Below, piece by piece: positions 10,044-21,261 of a DNA stretch of 64,000 bases. The notes under the pieces are model-generated. The model was not told the origin of the DNA, ran no database searches, and saw only the letters and a list, made by a program, of their open reading frames with translations. The stretch is from Doryteuthis pealeii (taxonomy: Eukaryota; Mollusca; Cephalopoda; Myopsida; Loliginidae): positions 58,950,360 through 59,014,359 of the forward strand of contig CM042145.1 of assembly GCA_023376005.1 (NCBI GenBank), read 5' to 3'. The translations under genes and the position numbers were made by a program. Within the stretch, counting starts at the first letter, position 1, and each line of letters starts with the position of its first letter.

Positions 10044-10400
10044 AAAAGAGTTACATTTTTTGAAGACTTGATTTTTATGCAAGATGGTACTCCTCCGCAT
10101 TTTTCTATCATTGTTTGTGAATGTCTGAATCATCATTTTCATGGGAGATGGATGGGTAGACGTGGTCTGCATGAATGGCCAACCAGAAGCCCTGATTTAA
10201 CACCCTGCGACTTTTTTCTTTGGGCTTCCTTGAAAACGCAAGTCTACTCTACGAAATCAACGACTTTGGAAGAATTTGAAGGACGAATACGAGAATTTAT
10301 TTCATCTATTCCACAAGAGTTCCTGCTAAGATAGGTTGATGAAATTCCCGAGCAGCTCGAGAGGCTGGAAGCGAATGCTGCCGTCCAAATAGAATTTAAA
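10044..10400 (+). pseudogene. Mariner-like transposase C-terminal fragment, DD41D spacing
   Basis: The frame reads FMQDGTPPHF, then GRWMGRRG, then SPDLTPCDFFLW, followed by a C-terminal segment ending near EFLLR. These are the second and third catalytic regions of Tc1/mariner-superfamily transposases. Counting from Asp of QDG to Asp of PCD gives 41 intervening residues, the spacing of the DD41D groups rather than DD34D mariner or DD34E Tc1. An in-frame TAG at 10332-10334 is followed by further similar residues (VDEIPEQLERLEANAAVQIEF), so the original protein ended later. The first catalytic Asp and the DNA-binding domain are missing. The fragment is inactive. Confidence 0.75.
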
Positions 10401-10520
10401 AAAAAAACTCTATTTTATGTTTGTTCTTCTCATATTCATTTTTTGTAAAAATAACGATTCAGAAAAAAACAAAAAGAAAATATTCTAAAAATAGAGAATT
10501 ACTTTACAAGCACCCTGTAT
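10400..10520 (+). mobile_element. 3' untranslated end and terminus of the DD41D element
   Basis: This follows the transposase and ends TTACTTTACAAGCACCCTGT. The same end, slightly diverged, recurs at 10733, which supports it as the element terminus (terminal inverted repeat). The 5' terminus is not present. Confidence 0.65.
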
Positions 10521-10735
10521 TAAGACTAATCTTTAAAATTTCTAATGGTTTTAATCTATTATTTTCAAGGTATATAGCTTTTCTTTCATTTTCATAAATC
10601 TTTTTCATATAGAATATCAAATAAAACTCCATGTTATATGTATTCTTCTGATATTCATTTTCTGAAAAAATAATGATTCAAAATAAATTCTAAGATTTTT
10701 AAAGTTGTGAGTTACTTTACAATCACCCTATACAT
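10521..10735 (+). mobile_element. Second 3' end of the same mariner-like family
   Basis: 10612-10733 repeats the layout of 10395-10520 (AAAACTC.ATGTTATATG, TTCTGATATTCATTTT, then TTACTTTACAATCACCC). It is a second, coding-free remnant in direct orientation. Confidence 0.65.
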
Positions 10736-10989
10736 CCTAAGTCATTTGAAAGAGGGGAGGCAACTCGTCTCGCACACTATGACGCATATTTGATTTAGAT
10801 GCAAAAAAAAAAAAAAATGAAATGGAATAAAAGGAATCAGAGAGAAAAATATTTGAGTCGTCGCTAATATATACATTTCTGAAAAATTCGATTTTTTCAT
10901 TAACAAAAAATAGATTGAACTTTTTTCCCCCAAAGGAACTGATGACTCGAACTTTGATGAATATTCAAATTGATTAATTTATTTATATT
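10736..10989. other. Unassigned sequence
   Basis: A-rich with no recognised element. Confidence 0.4.
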
Positions 10990-11213
10990 TTCCAAATATT
11001 TTTATTCCACACTTTGTGAGTTTTTCACACTAGCGCTAGATGATGGTTCTTCCATGGAGTCTGAGTGAAAACAAGTCTTCCCAGGTCTCCAGTAATTTTC
11101 TGAGTATTTTAGTCGATTTTTAATATTGCTGTTGTCTGGATGGTTTGATTTTTCTAATTCCTTCAGTCTTTCGAAACTGTTCAAAAGTCACCTACTATCC
11201 TTATATTCCAAAG
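10990..11213 (-). pseudogene. LINE 3' end fragment (endonuclease-type LINE)
   Basis: On the minus strand, broken frames give ILRKLLETWEDLFSLRLHGR, the terminal part also seen at 61325-61640 and 62690-63115, and the 3' noncoding piece GTGTGAAAAACTCACAA is shared. At the other two loci this piece follows a LINE reverse-transcriptase C-terminus. Only the last 70 codons remain, with frameshifts. Family assignment depends on the longer copy at 62690. Confidence 0.55.
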
Positions 11214-11234
11214 TTGTTGTTGTTGTTGTTGTTA

Positions 11235-11292
<58 letters not shown>
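11214..11292. repeat. (TTG)n and (TTA)n microsatellite
   Basis: Six TTG units are followed by about 20 TTA units. Confidence 0.95.
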
Positions 11293-11299
11293 GCAGTAC

Positions 11300-11455
11300 C
11301 TGTGATTATACTACATTATGATAATTCAATTATCATAGCGTTTGATATGTTTACTTAAGAGCTATTGTCAAATAGTTCAATATGTAAAAAGTATAATAAT
11401 CTTGATTTAACTCTCTCTCTCTCACACTTTTTTTCTTTCTTTCTTTCATTCATTT
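11300..11455 (+). repeat. Rep-B 5' part
   Basis: From TGTGATTATACTACATTATG to the CTCTCTCACAC tract and CATTTCATTATATTAGATC. Rep-G follows directly. Confidence 0.75.
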
Positions 11456-11459
11456 CATT

Positions 11460-11659
11460 ATATTAGATCAACAGATCGGTAGTCTAATGATAAAATTCTT
11501 TATTTTAACCAGCGTATGTTTTTATTTTTCATGATTTTCCCCTTGTTAACGCACTTAATTCGATGGTGAACATTGGCTAATCATTAAATATGGATAATTT
11601 CAAAATTCACCATTTAATTACATGTCAGACTACGTACCTCACAAACACATGTGTGTGTG

Positions 11660-11699
<40 letters not shown>

Positions 11700-11871
11700 C
11701 TGGTATGATTTTATTAATCAATGTTTTAGCAACAAAAGCAAGCACGACATCTAATGTAATAATGACAATCAAAGAAAGAATGTCTCGATTTTAATGACTA
11801 TCCAAATATGCAGGATTCATCATCTAATATTAATAAAATAAAAATGTAAATATCAACGTATAATAATAATA

Positions 11872-11918
<47 letters not shown>

Positions 11919-12110
11919 ATAAAATCTAAAAATCTATTCATAAAAAATGATTTTAAACAATATTTTGTTTACGACCATCTTTCATTAATTCAGCATACAC
12001 TCAAATAATTTCACACAATATCAATGTGAAACTAATTGCATACACGCGGCACTAAAAGCTCTTCTGTCTCTGGGTGCACATATTTTAGTGCAATAATATA
12101 GGCTATCAGC
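11460..12110 (+). repeat. Rep-G copy 1 with TG and AAT microsatellites
   Basis: It matches 15605-16260 for its whole length: TCTAATGATAAAA, TTGGCTAATCATTAAATA, GTTTTAGCAACAAA, TTTTAAACAATATTTTG and CACTAAAAGCTCTT occur in the same order. A (TG)n tract lies at 11654-11698 and (AAT)n at 11862-11917. Non-coding; class unknown. Confidence 0.85.
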
Positions 12111-12111
12111 A

Positions 12112-12415
12112 CATGTGGATATACCACAGTATGACAATTTATTACAACGTTTTATATGTTTACTTAAGACCTATTGCAATTTACTTCAATATGTAAAAAG
12201 TATTATAATATTCATTTAGCTCTCTCTCACTCTTTTTTTCTTTCCTTTCTTCTTTTTATCTTTTCATTACGTTCGATTTAAACAGATTAGCGTTATCACT
12301 TCAGCGTGCTCACACTCACCTATCTTTCACCAACTCCCCCCCTTCTGTCTTTCTTATATTTTTGTTTCTGTGTCGTTTGTCCTTTCCCTTGTTGTGGAGT
12401 CCACCTATGCCCCTT
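12112..12415 (+). repeat. Rep-B copy, 3' truncated
   Basis: From TGTGGATATACCACAGTATG to the TTATATTTTTGTTTCTGTG section. It directly follows Rep-G, as at 16262, so G plus B may be one larger element. Confidence 0.85.
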
Positions 12416-12487
12416 TCTTAGTATATCTGATGAGTCTAATTTTCAGTGTATATATTATATCTGTATATTTTTCAAACTCAAATCACC

Positions 12488-12790
12488 CATAACACGATAG
12501 CACTTCACTTTAACACCCCACCACACAACCTTACACACCTCAAATGTATTTTAATAGAACACGCATTTCCAACAACGCAATCTCGAAAACAAGCAGAAAC
12601 CAAATGGATTTTAAAACTACGAACTCACGAGAGGGGACTAAACGCCGATGTCGGAATACTCTGTTATTACAAATATTTTACAGACGCTGCCACTGTCAAT
12701 AACAACAAATACAAAAGATCCGTTGAACAGGAGCGACATTCATTTGAAGAAGGGAATCTAACGATCCCGAAAACTTATGATAGCAAATGA
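12488..12790 (+). pseudogene. Penelope-like element, C-terminal end
   Basis: The frame ends with TKWILKLRTHERGLNADVGI followed by a 45-residue tail rich in Asn, Gln and Glu. It is preceded by ALHFNTPPHNLTHLKC, the position of the H-F motif in a GIY-YIG domain. The minus-strand PLE at 13560-14280 has the equivalent ARHFNKLQHTLVNLNC and STQKRKHIGTKWI, and 39143-39345 repeats the C-terminal tail. The catalytic half of the endonuclease and the reverse transcriptase are absent. The frame closes at 12788-12790 with the natural stop. 5'-truncated remnant of a Penelope-like retroelement. Confidence 0.65.
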
Positions 12791-12877
12791 TAAAAAATAA
12801 GTGAATCCAGTACTCCATAACATCGAGTTCCTTCATGATAACGCCCAACTTCAACATAAAAAAGACATAAAAATATA

Positions 12878-12883
12878 TATCTG

Positions 12884-12919
<36 letters not shown>

Positions 12920-12921
12920 TG

Positions 12922-12958
<37 letters not shown>

Positions 12959-12962
12959 CCTG

Positions 12963-12996
<34 letters not shown>

Positions 12997-13012
12997 ATAT
13001 ATACATCTATAC
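12878..13012. repeat. (TA)n arrays
   Basis: Three TA tracts are separated by short spacers. They lie inside the 3' untranslated part of the plus-strand PLE. The Tyr/Ile frames over them are artefacts. Confidence 0.9.
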
Positions 13013-13560
13013 TGTAAGTGAGTGAAAAACAAAGCAAAAAACAACAAAACAGAAAAAACCAACAAAACAAAAACCAACAAAAAAACAACAAAACAAAAAG
13101 ACGACAAAAAACAGAAATAAACAGAAATAAACAATAAACAAAAAACTACGCCATCGTCTAAAATAGACGGAAGGTTGCCAACAATATATATATACATCTA
13201 ACACCTAGCATCTTCCTCACTTCCTCTAAACTCTCCCCCACACTTTATATCATGTTATTCTCATTCCTCAATTCTTCCCTAAACTCCCTACCCCACAATT
13301 CCGCTACTACTCACTTTCTTGTCTAAAGATATAAATGTACGTAATTTAGCTTTGAATAAAAGTCAGATGACTGAAGAAGTCCTTCGCATTTAGTAAGGAC
13401 GACATATTTATCCCCCTCTCAGACTTGATTGAGTGATTGATTTTGTTCACTTTCGTTTTACCTTACCTCATACTGTCGGATTTTACTCCAACCCTCCTAT
13501 CTTCATATATATGCGTGTGTGTATGTTATATATAGGAAAATAAATGTTTGATTTTAATGC
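13013..13560 (+). mobile_element. Putative PLE 3' untranslated region with degenerate hammerhead-like site
   Basis: An A/C-rich tract is followed by pyrimidine-rich sequence, an AATAAA near 13355, and CTGAAGA at about 13370 leading into AGTCC...GGAC, a helix like stem II of a hammerhead. The expected GAAA is replaced by GACA, so activity is unlikely. Placement as the 3' part of the PLE at 12488 is inferred from orientation. Confidence 0.4.
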
Positions 13561-14279
13561 GAAGCACGGGGTGAATGTGTAAAATAAGTGAGAAACTGAG
13601 TTGGATATTATGAACTAAGTTCCGTTTATTATTCCGATATTTTGAAAGAATTCCAACTTTCTTTTACAAGGATTTTTGTTTGACTGGCTGACTTTAGTAG
13701 CCACAGGTGTTTTTATGTGTCATGGGTGACCAAGTCTCGACCTATCTTTGATGTTCAGCTTTATCCACTGCCCTCTTCATTGGCTGGGGTGAGAGGGTAT
13801 GTAGGTCGTTGTTAGTGGGGGAGTTGGAATATTTACAAGCGTTTAGGTTACCTAGATCTGAGTTTAACCCGTGTATATGTGTCTGTGCGTGCGGAGGCTG
13901 AAATCCATTTAGTTCCTATATGTTTGCGTTTTTGTGTGGATAGAAAGTTGTAATCTATTAGGTTGCAATTCAAGTTGACTAGTGTGTGTTGTAGTTTATT
14001 AAAATGTCTTGCTATAGAGGCGTATTGGGATTCCTATCTAATGGTTAATTTATGGTTGTTAAATCTAAATCTAAAGGCTGTTTGTGTCTCTCCTCTATAT
14101 CCACTATTTTAGCATTTAGTACAGAATATGTAGTAGATGACATTTGCGCTGTCTCAGGTAAGTTGAGGGGGTTGGATCTTTATATTGATGTGTGGTATTG
14201 TGAATGCGGAGTCTGTTATCAGGTGTTTACATACTATGTATCTTGGTTTGTTGCATTTTTTGTTGCCTTTATGTGTGTT
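13561..14279 (-). pseudogene. Penelope-like element, GIY-YIG domain and 3' end
   Basis: On the minus strand, broken frames show KPRYIVCKHL, NVIYYIFCTKC, a Y-R-G-E-T version of the YIG motif, FRFRFNNHKLTIR and ARHFNKLQHT, the order of a PLE GIY-YIG endonuclease. Several in-frame stops are present (for example after CTKC). The region 13561-13720 is the 3' untranslated end and includes a CUUGUAA...UUUCGAAA arrangement resembling a decayed hammerhead. The reverse transcriptase part of the same element continues beyond the inserted SINE at 14523-15326. The Gly to Arg change in YIG and the stops mean the domain is dead. Confidence 0.65.
14268..14279 (+). repeat. Target-site duplication of SINE-1 (left copy)
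   Basis: TTTATGTGTGTT here is matched by TTTATGCGTGTT at 14523-14534, a 12-bp duplication with one mismatch that brackets the SINE. Confidence 0.75.
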
Positions 14280-14522
14280 CAGGGCTGGGTTAGCTCAGTC
14301 GGTAGAGCGTTTGGTTAGAAACCACAAGGTTCTTGGTTCAATACCGGCCCTCGCCAACTCAGCGTATGAGTAGCACAGGGATCTGTGCGGTAAAGTGATG
14401 AGCTGATGGTAGGTGTGGCGCTCCACCTCAGATGCTAAAATAATCTCCTTGGTCTAGCGCAAGTGAAAATGGATAGACTCCCTCGCTGTCTGGCTGATAC
14501 CGACATTAGGCCGCCCGACGAC
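14280..14522 (+). mobile_element. SINE-1, full length, inserted in a PLE
   Basis: The tRNA-like head has A box TAGCTCAGTCGG at 14291-14302 and B box GGTTCAATACC at 14335-14345. The body includes GTAGCACAGGGATCTGTGCG and ends near GGCCGCCCGACGAC. It is flanked by a 12-bp target duplication. Related antisense copies are at 28994-29236 and 31519-31765. Transcription by RNA polymerase III from the internal boxes is expected for such a SINE; movement depends on a LINE partner that cannot be named from this window. Confidence 0.9.
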
Positions 14523-15330
14523 TTTATGCGTGTTACTGTGTAGGTGTTTTTTTTTTTTTAGATACGCCGATAATGTTGCGTAGTTTAGTTAGTTGTTGGT
14601 TAGCTTTGATCAGTGGTCAGTGGAAGGTTAATTTTATTTTTGGGTCAGCTTGTTGGCTTCTGAAATCTTTTTTTATTATTTGGGTCCGATTGGGTATGTG
14701 TTGGTCATGGTGGAAAAACATTGGGATTCGATCGTTAGTTTATTTTTTTTTGTATTTGAGTAACTCTTGTCTGTTTAGGGATGATGCTTTGTTTATGTCT
14801 GTTTTGATGAGTTTTATAGGGTAATGGCGTTTTATAAATGTTTGTATTTATTTAGTAGTGTGATGTAATTATTCCTGGGGTCTGGGCAGATGCGTCTTAT
14901 CCGTATGCAACACTGTGAATTATTGTTTTTATAGATTGAGAGAGGGACTCCTTTTGAAGTCTACAAATTGTGGTTGTCAGTGGGTTTGGTGTATAGAGAT
15001 GTAGATAGTGTGTTGTTTTGGGATCGAATTAATACATTTAAGAATGAGATGGAGATGGGTGAGTGTTATCGGGTGAATTTTATTGAGTTGTGGCAATTGT
15101 TGCAGTGTTTGTGGAAGCCTAGTAAGTTGTATAGGCCATATGTCCATAGGAGGAAGATGTCGTCTATGTAAGTGCAGTAGTACATAGGGGTTAGGGGGTA
15201 GTCCCGGAGTAGTTTGGTTTCCAGTGTGTGCATGAATATGCTTGCATAGCACGGTGCCATTTTTATGCCCATGGCGGTGCCTTTGATTTGCAGGTAGAAA
15301 AACAGAGAAACAAATAAAAACAACAACGTA
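14523..15330 (-). pseudogene. Penelope-like element, reverse transcriptase C-terminal part
   Basis: The minus strand at 15326-15066 encodes QIKGTAMGIKMAPCYASIFM, then YIDDIFLLW, then NSIKFTR. This is the core of a PLE reverse transcriptase: the G-T-x-M/F-A-P box followed by the YxDD catalytic motif. Downstream, frame-shifted segments keep PLE order: SISFLNVLIRS, LSTSLYTKPTD, CCIRIRRICPD. Then come multiple stops before the SINE at 14280-14522. The N-terminal fingers of the polymerase are missing beyond 15330. The element copies RNA into DNA in intact relatives; this copy is 5'-truncated, frameshifted and SINE-disrupted. Its 3' end faces that of the plus-strand PLE at 12488-13560. Confidence 0.75.
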
Positions 15331-15604
15331 AACAGTAAACAGCAGAACGTACCCTCAGTAAAATCTCACTTAAAGAGACCCAATATTCTCAGCATGCAAT
15401 GAATAATTAAATGGGCCTCCCATCCCCTGAAAGCACCGCACTACAATATATAAGGGAACAAAATAAACAGCCACATAATTTTAAAATCACATTGGCGGGA
15501 AACTGTCAATTACAAAGCCCATTGACTTCATGTACACGCTTCCATAACTTTAATATATAATGTGTGTGTGTGTGTGTGTGTTGTGTGTGTGTGTGTGTGT
15601 GTTT
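15331..15604. other. Unassigned sequence ending in (TG)n
   Basis: No coding similarity. A (TG)n tract occupies about 15560-15602. Confidence 0.45.
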
Positions 15605-15828
15605 GTTGTATCAACAAACCGGTTGTCTAATGATAAAAAGCGTTTATTTTCATCAGCGGATATTTATTTTTTCATCCGTTTTTTCTTTCTGTCGATGGAC
15701 TTAAATCGATGGTTAATATTGGCTAATCATTAAATACGGACAATTCGAAAATTCACCTATTAACAAAATGTTAGACTATGTACCTAATGATGTACACACA
15801 CGTACACACGCACACGTACACACACACG

Positions 15829-15893
<65 letters not shown>

Positions 15894-16260
15894 TCTAGTA
15901 TGATTTTAGGAAATAATGTTTTAGCAACAAATGCAATCACGACATCTCATGTAATAATGACAATCACAGATGGAATGTATTGATTTTAATGATTCATTAT
16001 CGAATATTAAATAAATGAAAAATTGTAAATATCAACGAATACTACTGCTACTACTATTACTACTACTACTAATAATAATACATAAAATGTATTCATAGAA
16101 AATGATTTTAAACAATATTTTGTTTACAGCCATCTTTCATGAATTCAACATACACTCAAATAATTTCACATAATATCAAAGCGAAACTAATCACATACAC
16201 GCGACACTAAAAGCTCTTTTGTCTCTTGGTGCACATATTTAAGTCTAATAATGTATACTA
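15605..16260 (+). repeat. Rep-G copy 2 with CA/TA/GA microsatellites
   Basis: Direct copy of 11460-12110. In place of the TG tract of copy 1 it has a compound (CA)n(TA)n(GA)n tract at 15785-15892; its ACT/AAT tract is at 16035-16080. Confidence 0.85.
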
Positions 16261-16261
16261 G

Positions 16262-16752
16262 CAGAACTTGTGGACATACCACATTATGATAATTTAATCT
16301 ATTACAAGGTCTGATATGTTTACTTAAGACCTATTGCAAAATACTTCAATATGTAAAAAGTATAATAATCCTGATTTAATTCTCACTCTGTTGTTCTTTC
16401 TTTCCTTTTCATTATTTCGTTATGTTCGATTGAAACAGATAAGCGTTATCGCTTCCGAGCGCTCACCATCTTCTCCCTCTTTCTCTACTCTCTTTCTTTC
16501 TTATATTTTTCCCTGTAACATGTCGTTTTTCTTCCCTTTATCTCTTTTTTCCCTAATAAACACGGGATGGTCCATTATTTAGCTGAGGGGACCACACTCA
16601 TAAGAACTAAGAATTTTGTGGATAAGCAACACCAGGTAGTCAGGACTTTAATTTTTGAATTTCACCTTGGACGATTTGGATGGTCTCATTCAGTGTATTG
16701 CAAGATAACGCTCATACTTTTAAGGAACACGAGTATTAATATATAGATTCGT
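16262..16752 (+). repeat. Rep-B, full-length copy
   Basis: Begins TGTGGACATACCACATTATG and ends GGAACACGAGTATTAATATA, directly after Rep-G. Confidence 0.85.
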
Positions 16753-16789
16753 TTAGGTGCAAGCGTGCCTATATGAATACATATATATA

Positions 16790-17165
16790 TATAGTCGTAG
16801 CGTATGAACTGCTGACCAAAGTTTTGCACCACCCTGAATTGTTCATAATAATGGCTAATTTTGCATGTTTGTATAAATGAATTACAAACAAGATAATTGG
16901 CCAAAACACAGCTCAAAAACTTGGTTCAAATTATCTAAAATCAAAGGAAGGTAAGGAAGTTTTGTACATCATGACTTGACCTCTCAGTCTTCAGATCTTT
17001 CAATAATTGAACTAATCTGGGACAAAATTGATTGTAAAGTTCAACATGAACTAAGAATAAACAAGAATTAATTATACATTTACAAACTGTTTGGGTATCA
17101 CTTACATCAACATCCGTTTCCAAGCAACTAGAAAGGATGTTAAGAATTTTCTCGTTTTTGTCACT
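16790..17165 (+). pseudogene. Tc1-like transposase fragment 1
   Basis: Short segments in different frames follow a Tc1-like catalytic domain: QDNWPKHSSKT with the second catalytic Asp at 16892-16894, NYLKSKEGKEVL, then IELIWDKIDCKVQHELR around 17000-17040, the region around the third catalytic residue. At least two frameshifts and several stops separate them. The N-terminal DNA-binding part and the inverted repeats are not visible. Long dead. Confidence 0.65.
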
Positions 17166-17399
17166 TTACGCTGGTTTTTTATTTGACAGTAACTCAAATA
17201 GGAAGAACCATCTTATGGATTAACAGCAGAAGCAACAGAACAGAACTGAACCCCAACTCACTACACGTTTCGACTTACCTATTTACGAAACCTACAGACT
17301 AACATTTACCAATGGAGTTCTGTGAACATCAGAACAACCGAACCCCTAAAAGGGCAACCAGGATTTTAACACTTAAAAATTAACTTGGCATATTTAGAT

Positions 17400-17645
17400 A
17401 AATTTTAGATAAAATATTGTTTACATGCAAATCCTTAGATAAAATTCAAACAAAATAATGATCCAAAACCAAGCTCAAAAACTGTTCAAATTATCTAAAA
17501 TCAAAGGAAAGTAATTGAACTTTTCAAATCATGACTTGCCCCCCAAGTCTCCATATCGTTCATCAATTGAAATAGTCTTGGATGAAATTGATAATAAAGT
17601 TCAAAGTGAACTGTCTAAGAATAAGCAAGAGTTATTATAGAGGGG
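17400..17645 (+). pseudogene. Tc1-like transposase fragment 2
   Basis: It repeats the same portion as 16890-17060 in direct orientation: QNNDPKPSSK (catalytic Asp changed to Asn), NYLKSKE-like, then an IELVW-like region degraded to EIVLDEIDNK. It is a second independent remnant or a local duplication of the first. Confidence 0.55.
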
Positions 17646-17920
17646 GGAAAATAGATATTTGAGTCAACAAGTTCCTCCTGAGGGGGGGGGGAGACCAAAA
17701 AGAAGCGAGTTCGCCGTCTTCTCACAGGCCAAGCTTTCTTTTGGTCAACACAGTCTTCATCTTCGACCAGCAGCTGAAAATCCGTCGTCGTCGTCGGCGT
17801 CGGTGTCGTCGTCAAAATAATCTTTTCTGACTGCCGTCTCACGTAAGCCCCATGCTTCTCTTGCTTTGGTTATTTATGGGCATATTACCCAAACATCCGG
17901 GCACATCAGTCGAACCTCGC
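17646..17920. other. Unassigned sequence
   Basis: Contains a G9 run near 17680 and CGTCGT trinucleotides. The 75-codon minus frame is not recognised. Confidence 0.4.
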
Positions 17921-17924
17921 GTCC

Positions 17925-18115
17925 GTCCAGTGCCTAAATCGCATTTGTTTTTGCATGCAGGAGGACGCGGGTTCGATCCCGGCTGGCAAGACAATGTCTT
18001 GCTCTTTTTCTTTTCTCGTTCTCCGTCATAGTTATTTACACACTGCTTTCACCAATATAACTTTTAAAAGTAAGCAGAAAGGATGGCAAGACTGTACCCT
18101 GCAGTAATAAATGCT
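17925..18115 (+). mobile_element. tRNA-like SINE fragment
   Basis: A perfect B box GGTTCGATCCC at 17970-17980 follows a tRNA-like context, but no convincing A box is present, so the head is decayed. The downstream GCAAGACAATGTCTTGC is a short palindrome. Confidence 0.5.
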
Positions 18116-19255
18116 CAGTCAGTCTTTACCCTGGGCTTCTGGGCTTTTCTATTTTCTGTTTGAGGGTTCCTTTTTCAAGATGGTTCAATAGATTTTGTCT
18201 TGGAGATTCCCTCTTTCCTCCTTTCTTGGTAATGCGGAAAGAACTTGGACTGCATATAACATGCTGCTCCCTATGTTGCATGATTAATTTCCTCCAAAGG
18301 GACATCAACGGAGACCAGTCGTGTGAGAGCATCGTTAACCCACATAACAAGGGCTTTGAAGGTTTTGTTCATTCCTATTTGAACCAGTATTCTATTGGTC
18401 AGTTACTATTTAAAAAAATTCTTACAACAATCTTTTAGACGAAGAGATAATGTAAATTTGTATTAACTGAAATCGTAATTATTTTATATTCATTTTGATT
18501 TAAGTTATTCTATAATTGCATTCAGACATAGAAAAAATCAATGTAAAAACATGAAACTTAATTCATCTTTTAAGTTTAGGGATAGGGACGGATGGACCCC
18601 CCGTAAATAAATTTTCCTCTGAGCTGACTCTTCCTTCTTTTGAGCTGGGTCTTCTGTGCTCATTTCTTGTTTGTAATAAATAAGCAAAACTGTATTTCTT
18701 TAGACGTCTATTCTTTATTACAAAAGACCCCAAGCCCAAAAGGGTTTTCTACCGCGGTGAGAGGCTGGCATCCTCGGAGCGAATGACCTTACGTCTGCTT
18801 CCCTCAGCTAACGGCCAGCAGCTAACTAACTTAATGTCTTTTCTCACACCTGTCAATAATATAACCCCCTCCGATTTTGAATCTTCAACGAACTTCAATT
18901 CAAAATTTAACTACACTTACAAACATAATTCGTAGGCTACCCACGAATTATTTAACAGGTGCACTTGGAATGGTACTCAACGGCTTGAGAAAGAGACTGG
19001 AAGAATATGATTGGTTTCCTAGGCGCATCAAGGCCGAGCAACTGGTTCTCATGATATTCAAAATAGTTGTCCGCTTTCCCGAAATAAAGCCCATGAAAAT
19101 TGTCATAAAAAGACTTTTCTCGACTTAAAACATAAATTTTAAATAGTTATCGACTTCTTAATGAATGTTTAATATCCCATGTTTCACGGGTGAAATATTT
19201 GGCATTTTGGAGTTCCGTTCGGAATCGATCAGACTGTGAAAATATTATTTAATGA
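18116..19255. other. Unassigned sequence with two short frames
   Basis: Frames at 18126-18350 (minus) and 18877-19128 (plus) are not recognised. The 18600-18870 part is less AT-rich and contains an AATAAA context on the minus strand, which could be LTR sequence, but no boundaries can be defined. Confidence 0.4.
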
Positions 19256-19257
19256 GC

Positions 19258-19345
19258 GATAACCTCTCTCTCTATTTTTTTCTCTTTCTCTCTCTCTATT
19301 TTTCTCTCTCTATATTTTTCTCTCTCTTTCTCTCTCTCTCTATCA
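19258..19345. repeat. (TC)n low-complexity tract
   Basis: TCTC units interrupted by short T runs. Confidence 0.9.
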
Positions 19346-19360
19346 ATATCTCTCTATATA

Positions 19361-19705
19361 CAGTGATGCTGATAGATTTTTGATTTACTGCATCCTGGGA
19401 CGCACATATTTACTTTGAATGAGTCCCTGGGAAATTCTTGGGTCGCAAGTAAAGTTTCTTAATAGATTGTAGGGTTTTATTTATGATCTGGGGAAACAAC
19501 TAAAGCCGTCTAACTCCTACCTTGTAACATTCTGTGTAATTCGTTTCTAAGAAATTATTGAAATATCTTTAAGGTTAGCTTGAAATGGCGAGCAAAGGAA
19601 AAATAAAAAACACTGGGACGCATGGATTCGATTTTATTGCGTCCTTTTAGATTTTTGTGCGTCAGGGACGAAGGACGCGTATCTATAAGCATCTCTCCCT
19701 CTATC
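19361..19705. mobile_element. Candidate small DNA transposon (hAT-like termini)
   Basis: The left end CAGTGATGCTGATAGAT and the reverse complement of the right end, AGAGATGCTTATAGAT, match at 13 of the last 14 aligned positions. GGGACGCA occurs near both ends. The CAGTG start suggests hAT, but no clear 8-bp duplication is found. Non-coding. Confidence 0.35.
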
Positions 19706-19850
19706 TTGTTTTTAAAAATAATAATGAGAATAAGGGGTAATGTAATTATATTTAAGAGTAACAGTGAATAGTTGGTGATGATGATAATAATAAGACTTTC
19801 TAGTGATGGCTATCTTATAATAATAATTCTTTTTTCTTTTATTTTGTTTT
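19706..19850. other. Unassigned sequence
   Basis: ATA-rich filler before the tandem array. Confidence 0.4.
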
Positions 19851-20860
<1,010 letters not shown>

Positions 20861-21180
20861 GAGAGAGAGACAGACAGAAAAAAGAAAGAGAGAAAGAATG
20901 ATTGAGAGAGATAGAGAGAGAAAAAAGATATATATGAGACAGAGTGGGACAGAAAGAAAGAACGATTAAGAGAGAAGAGGAAAGAGAGAGTGGAATAGAA
21001 AGAAAGAGGCAGATAGAATGAGAATAGATAATGAGTGAAAGAGACAGAAAAGAGAGAGTGAGTGGGAGAGGCATAAAGAAAGAGAAATATAGGGAGAGAG
21101 CGAGCGAGTGAGGGAGATAGAAAAACAGACAGACAGAAAGAAAGATAGAAGGAGTGAGAGAGAAGGAGTAGAACAAGAAA
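20861..21180. repeat. Irregular GA/GAAA polypurine tract
   Basis: Plus strand is almost purely A and G for about 310 bp. All three minus frames stay open as Ser/Leu/Phe-rich sequence, which is a composition artefact. Confidence 0.9.
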
Positions 21181-21261
21181 AGGGCTGAAAGTTAATTCTG
21201 ACCAATTTTTACGCAGTGTAAATATTCGATTATTAAGTTCTAGCACCAAAGTCTTCGAGTA

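Noticed and set aside
13369..13415. Active hammerhead in the PLE 3' region
   Set aside because: CUGAAGA and a GUCC/GGAC helix are present, but the invariant GAAA reads GACA, so it is at most a relic.
14291..14345. Functional tRNA gene
   Set aside because: A and B boxes are good, but the arms do not pair as a tRNA, and the unit is embedded in a 243-bp SINE with a target duplication and related copies elsewhere.
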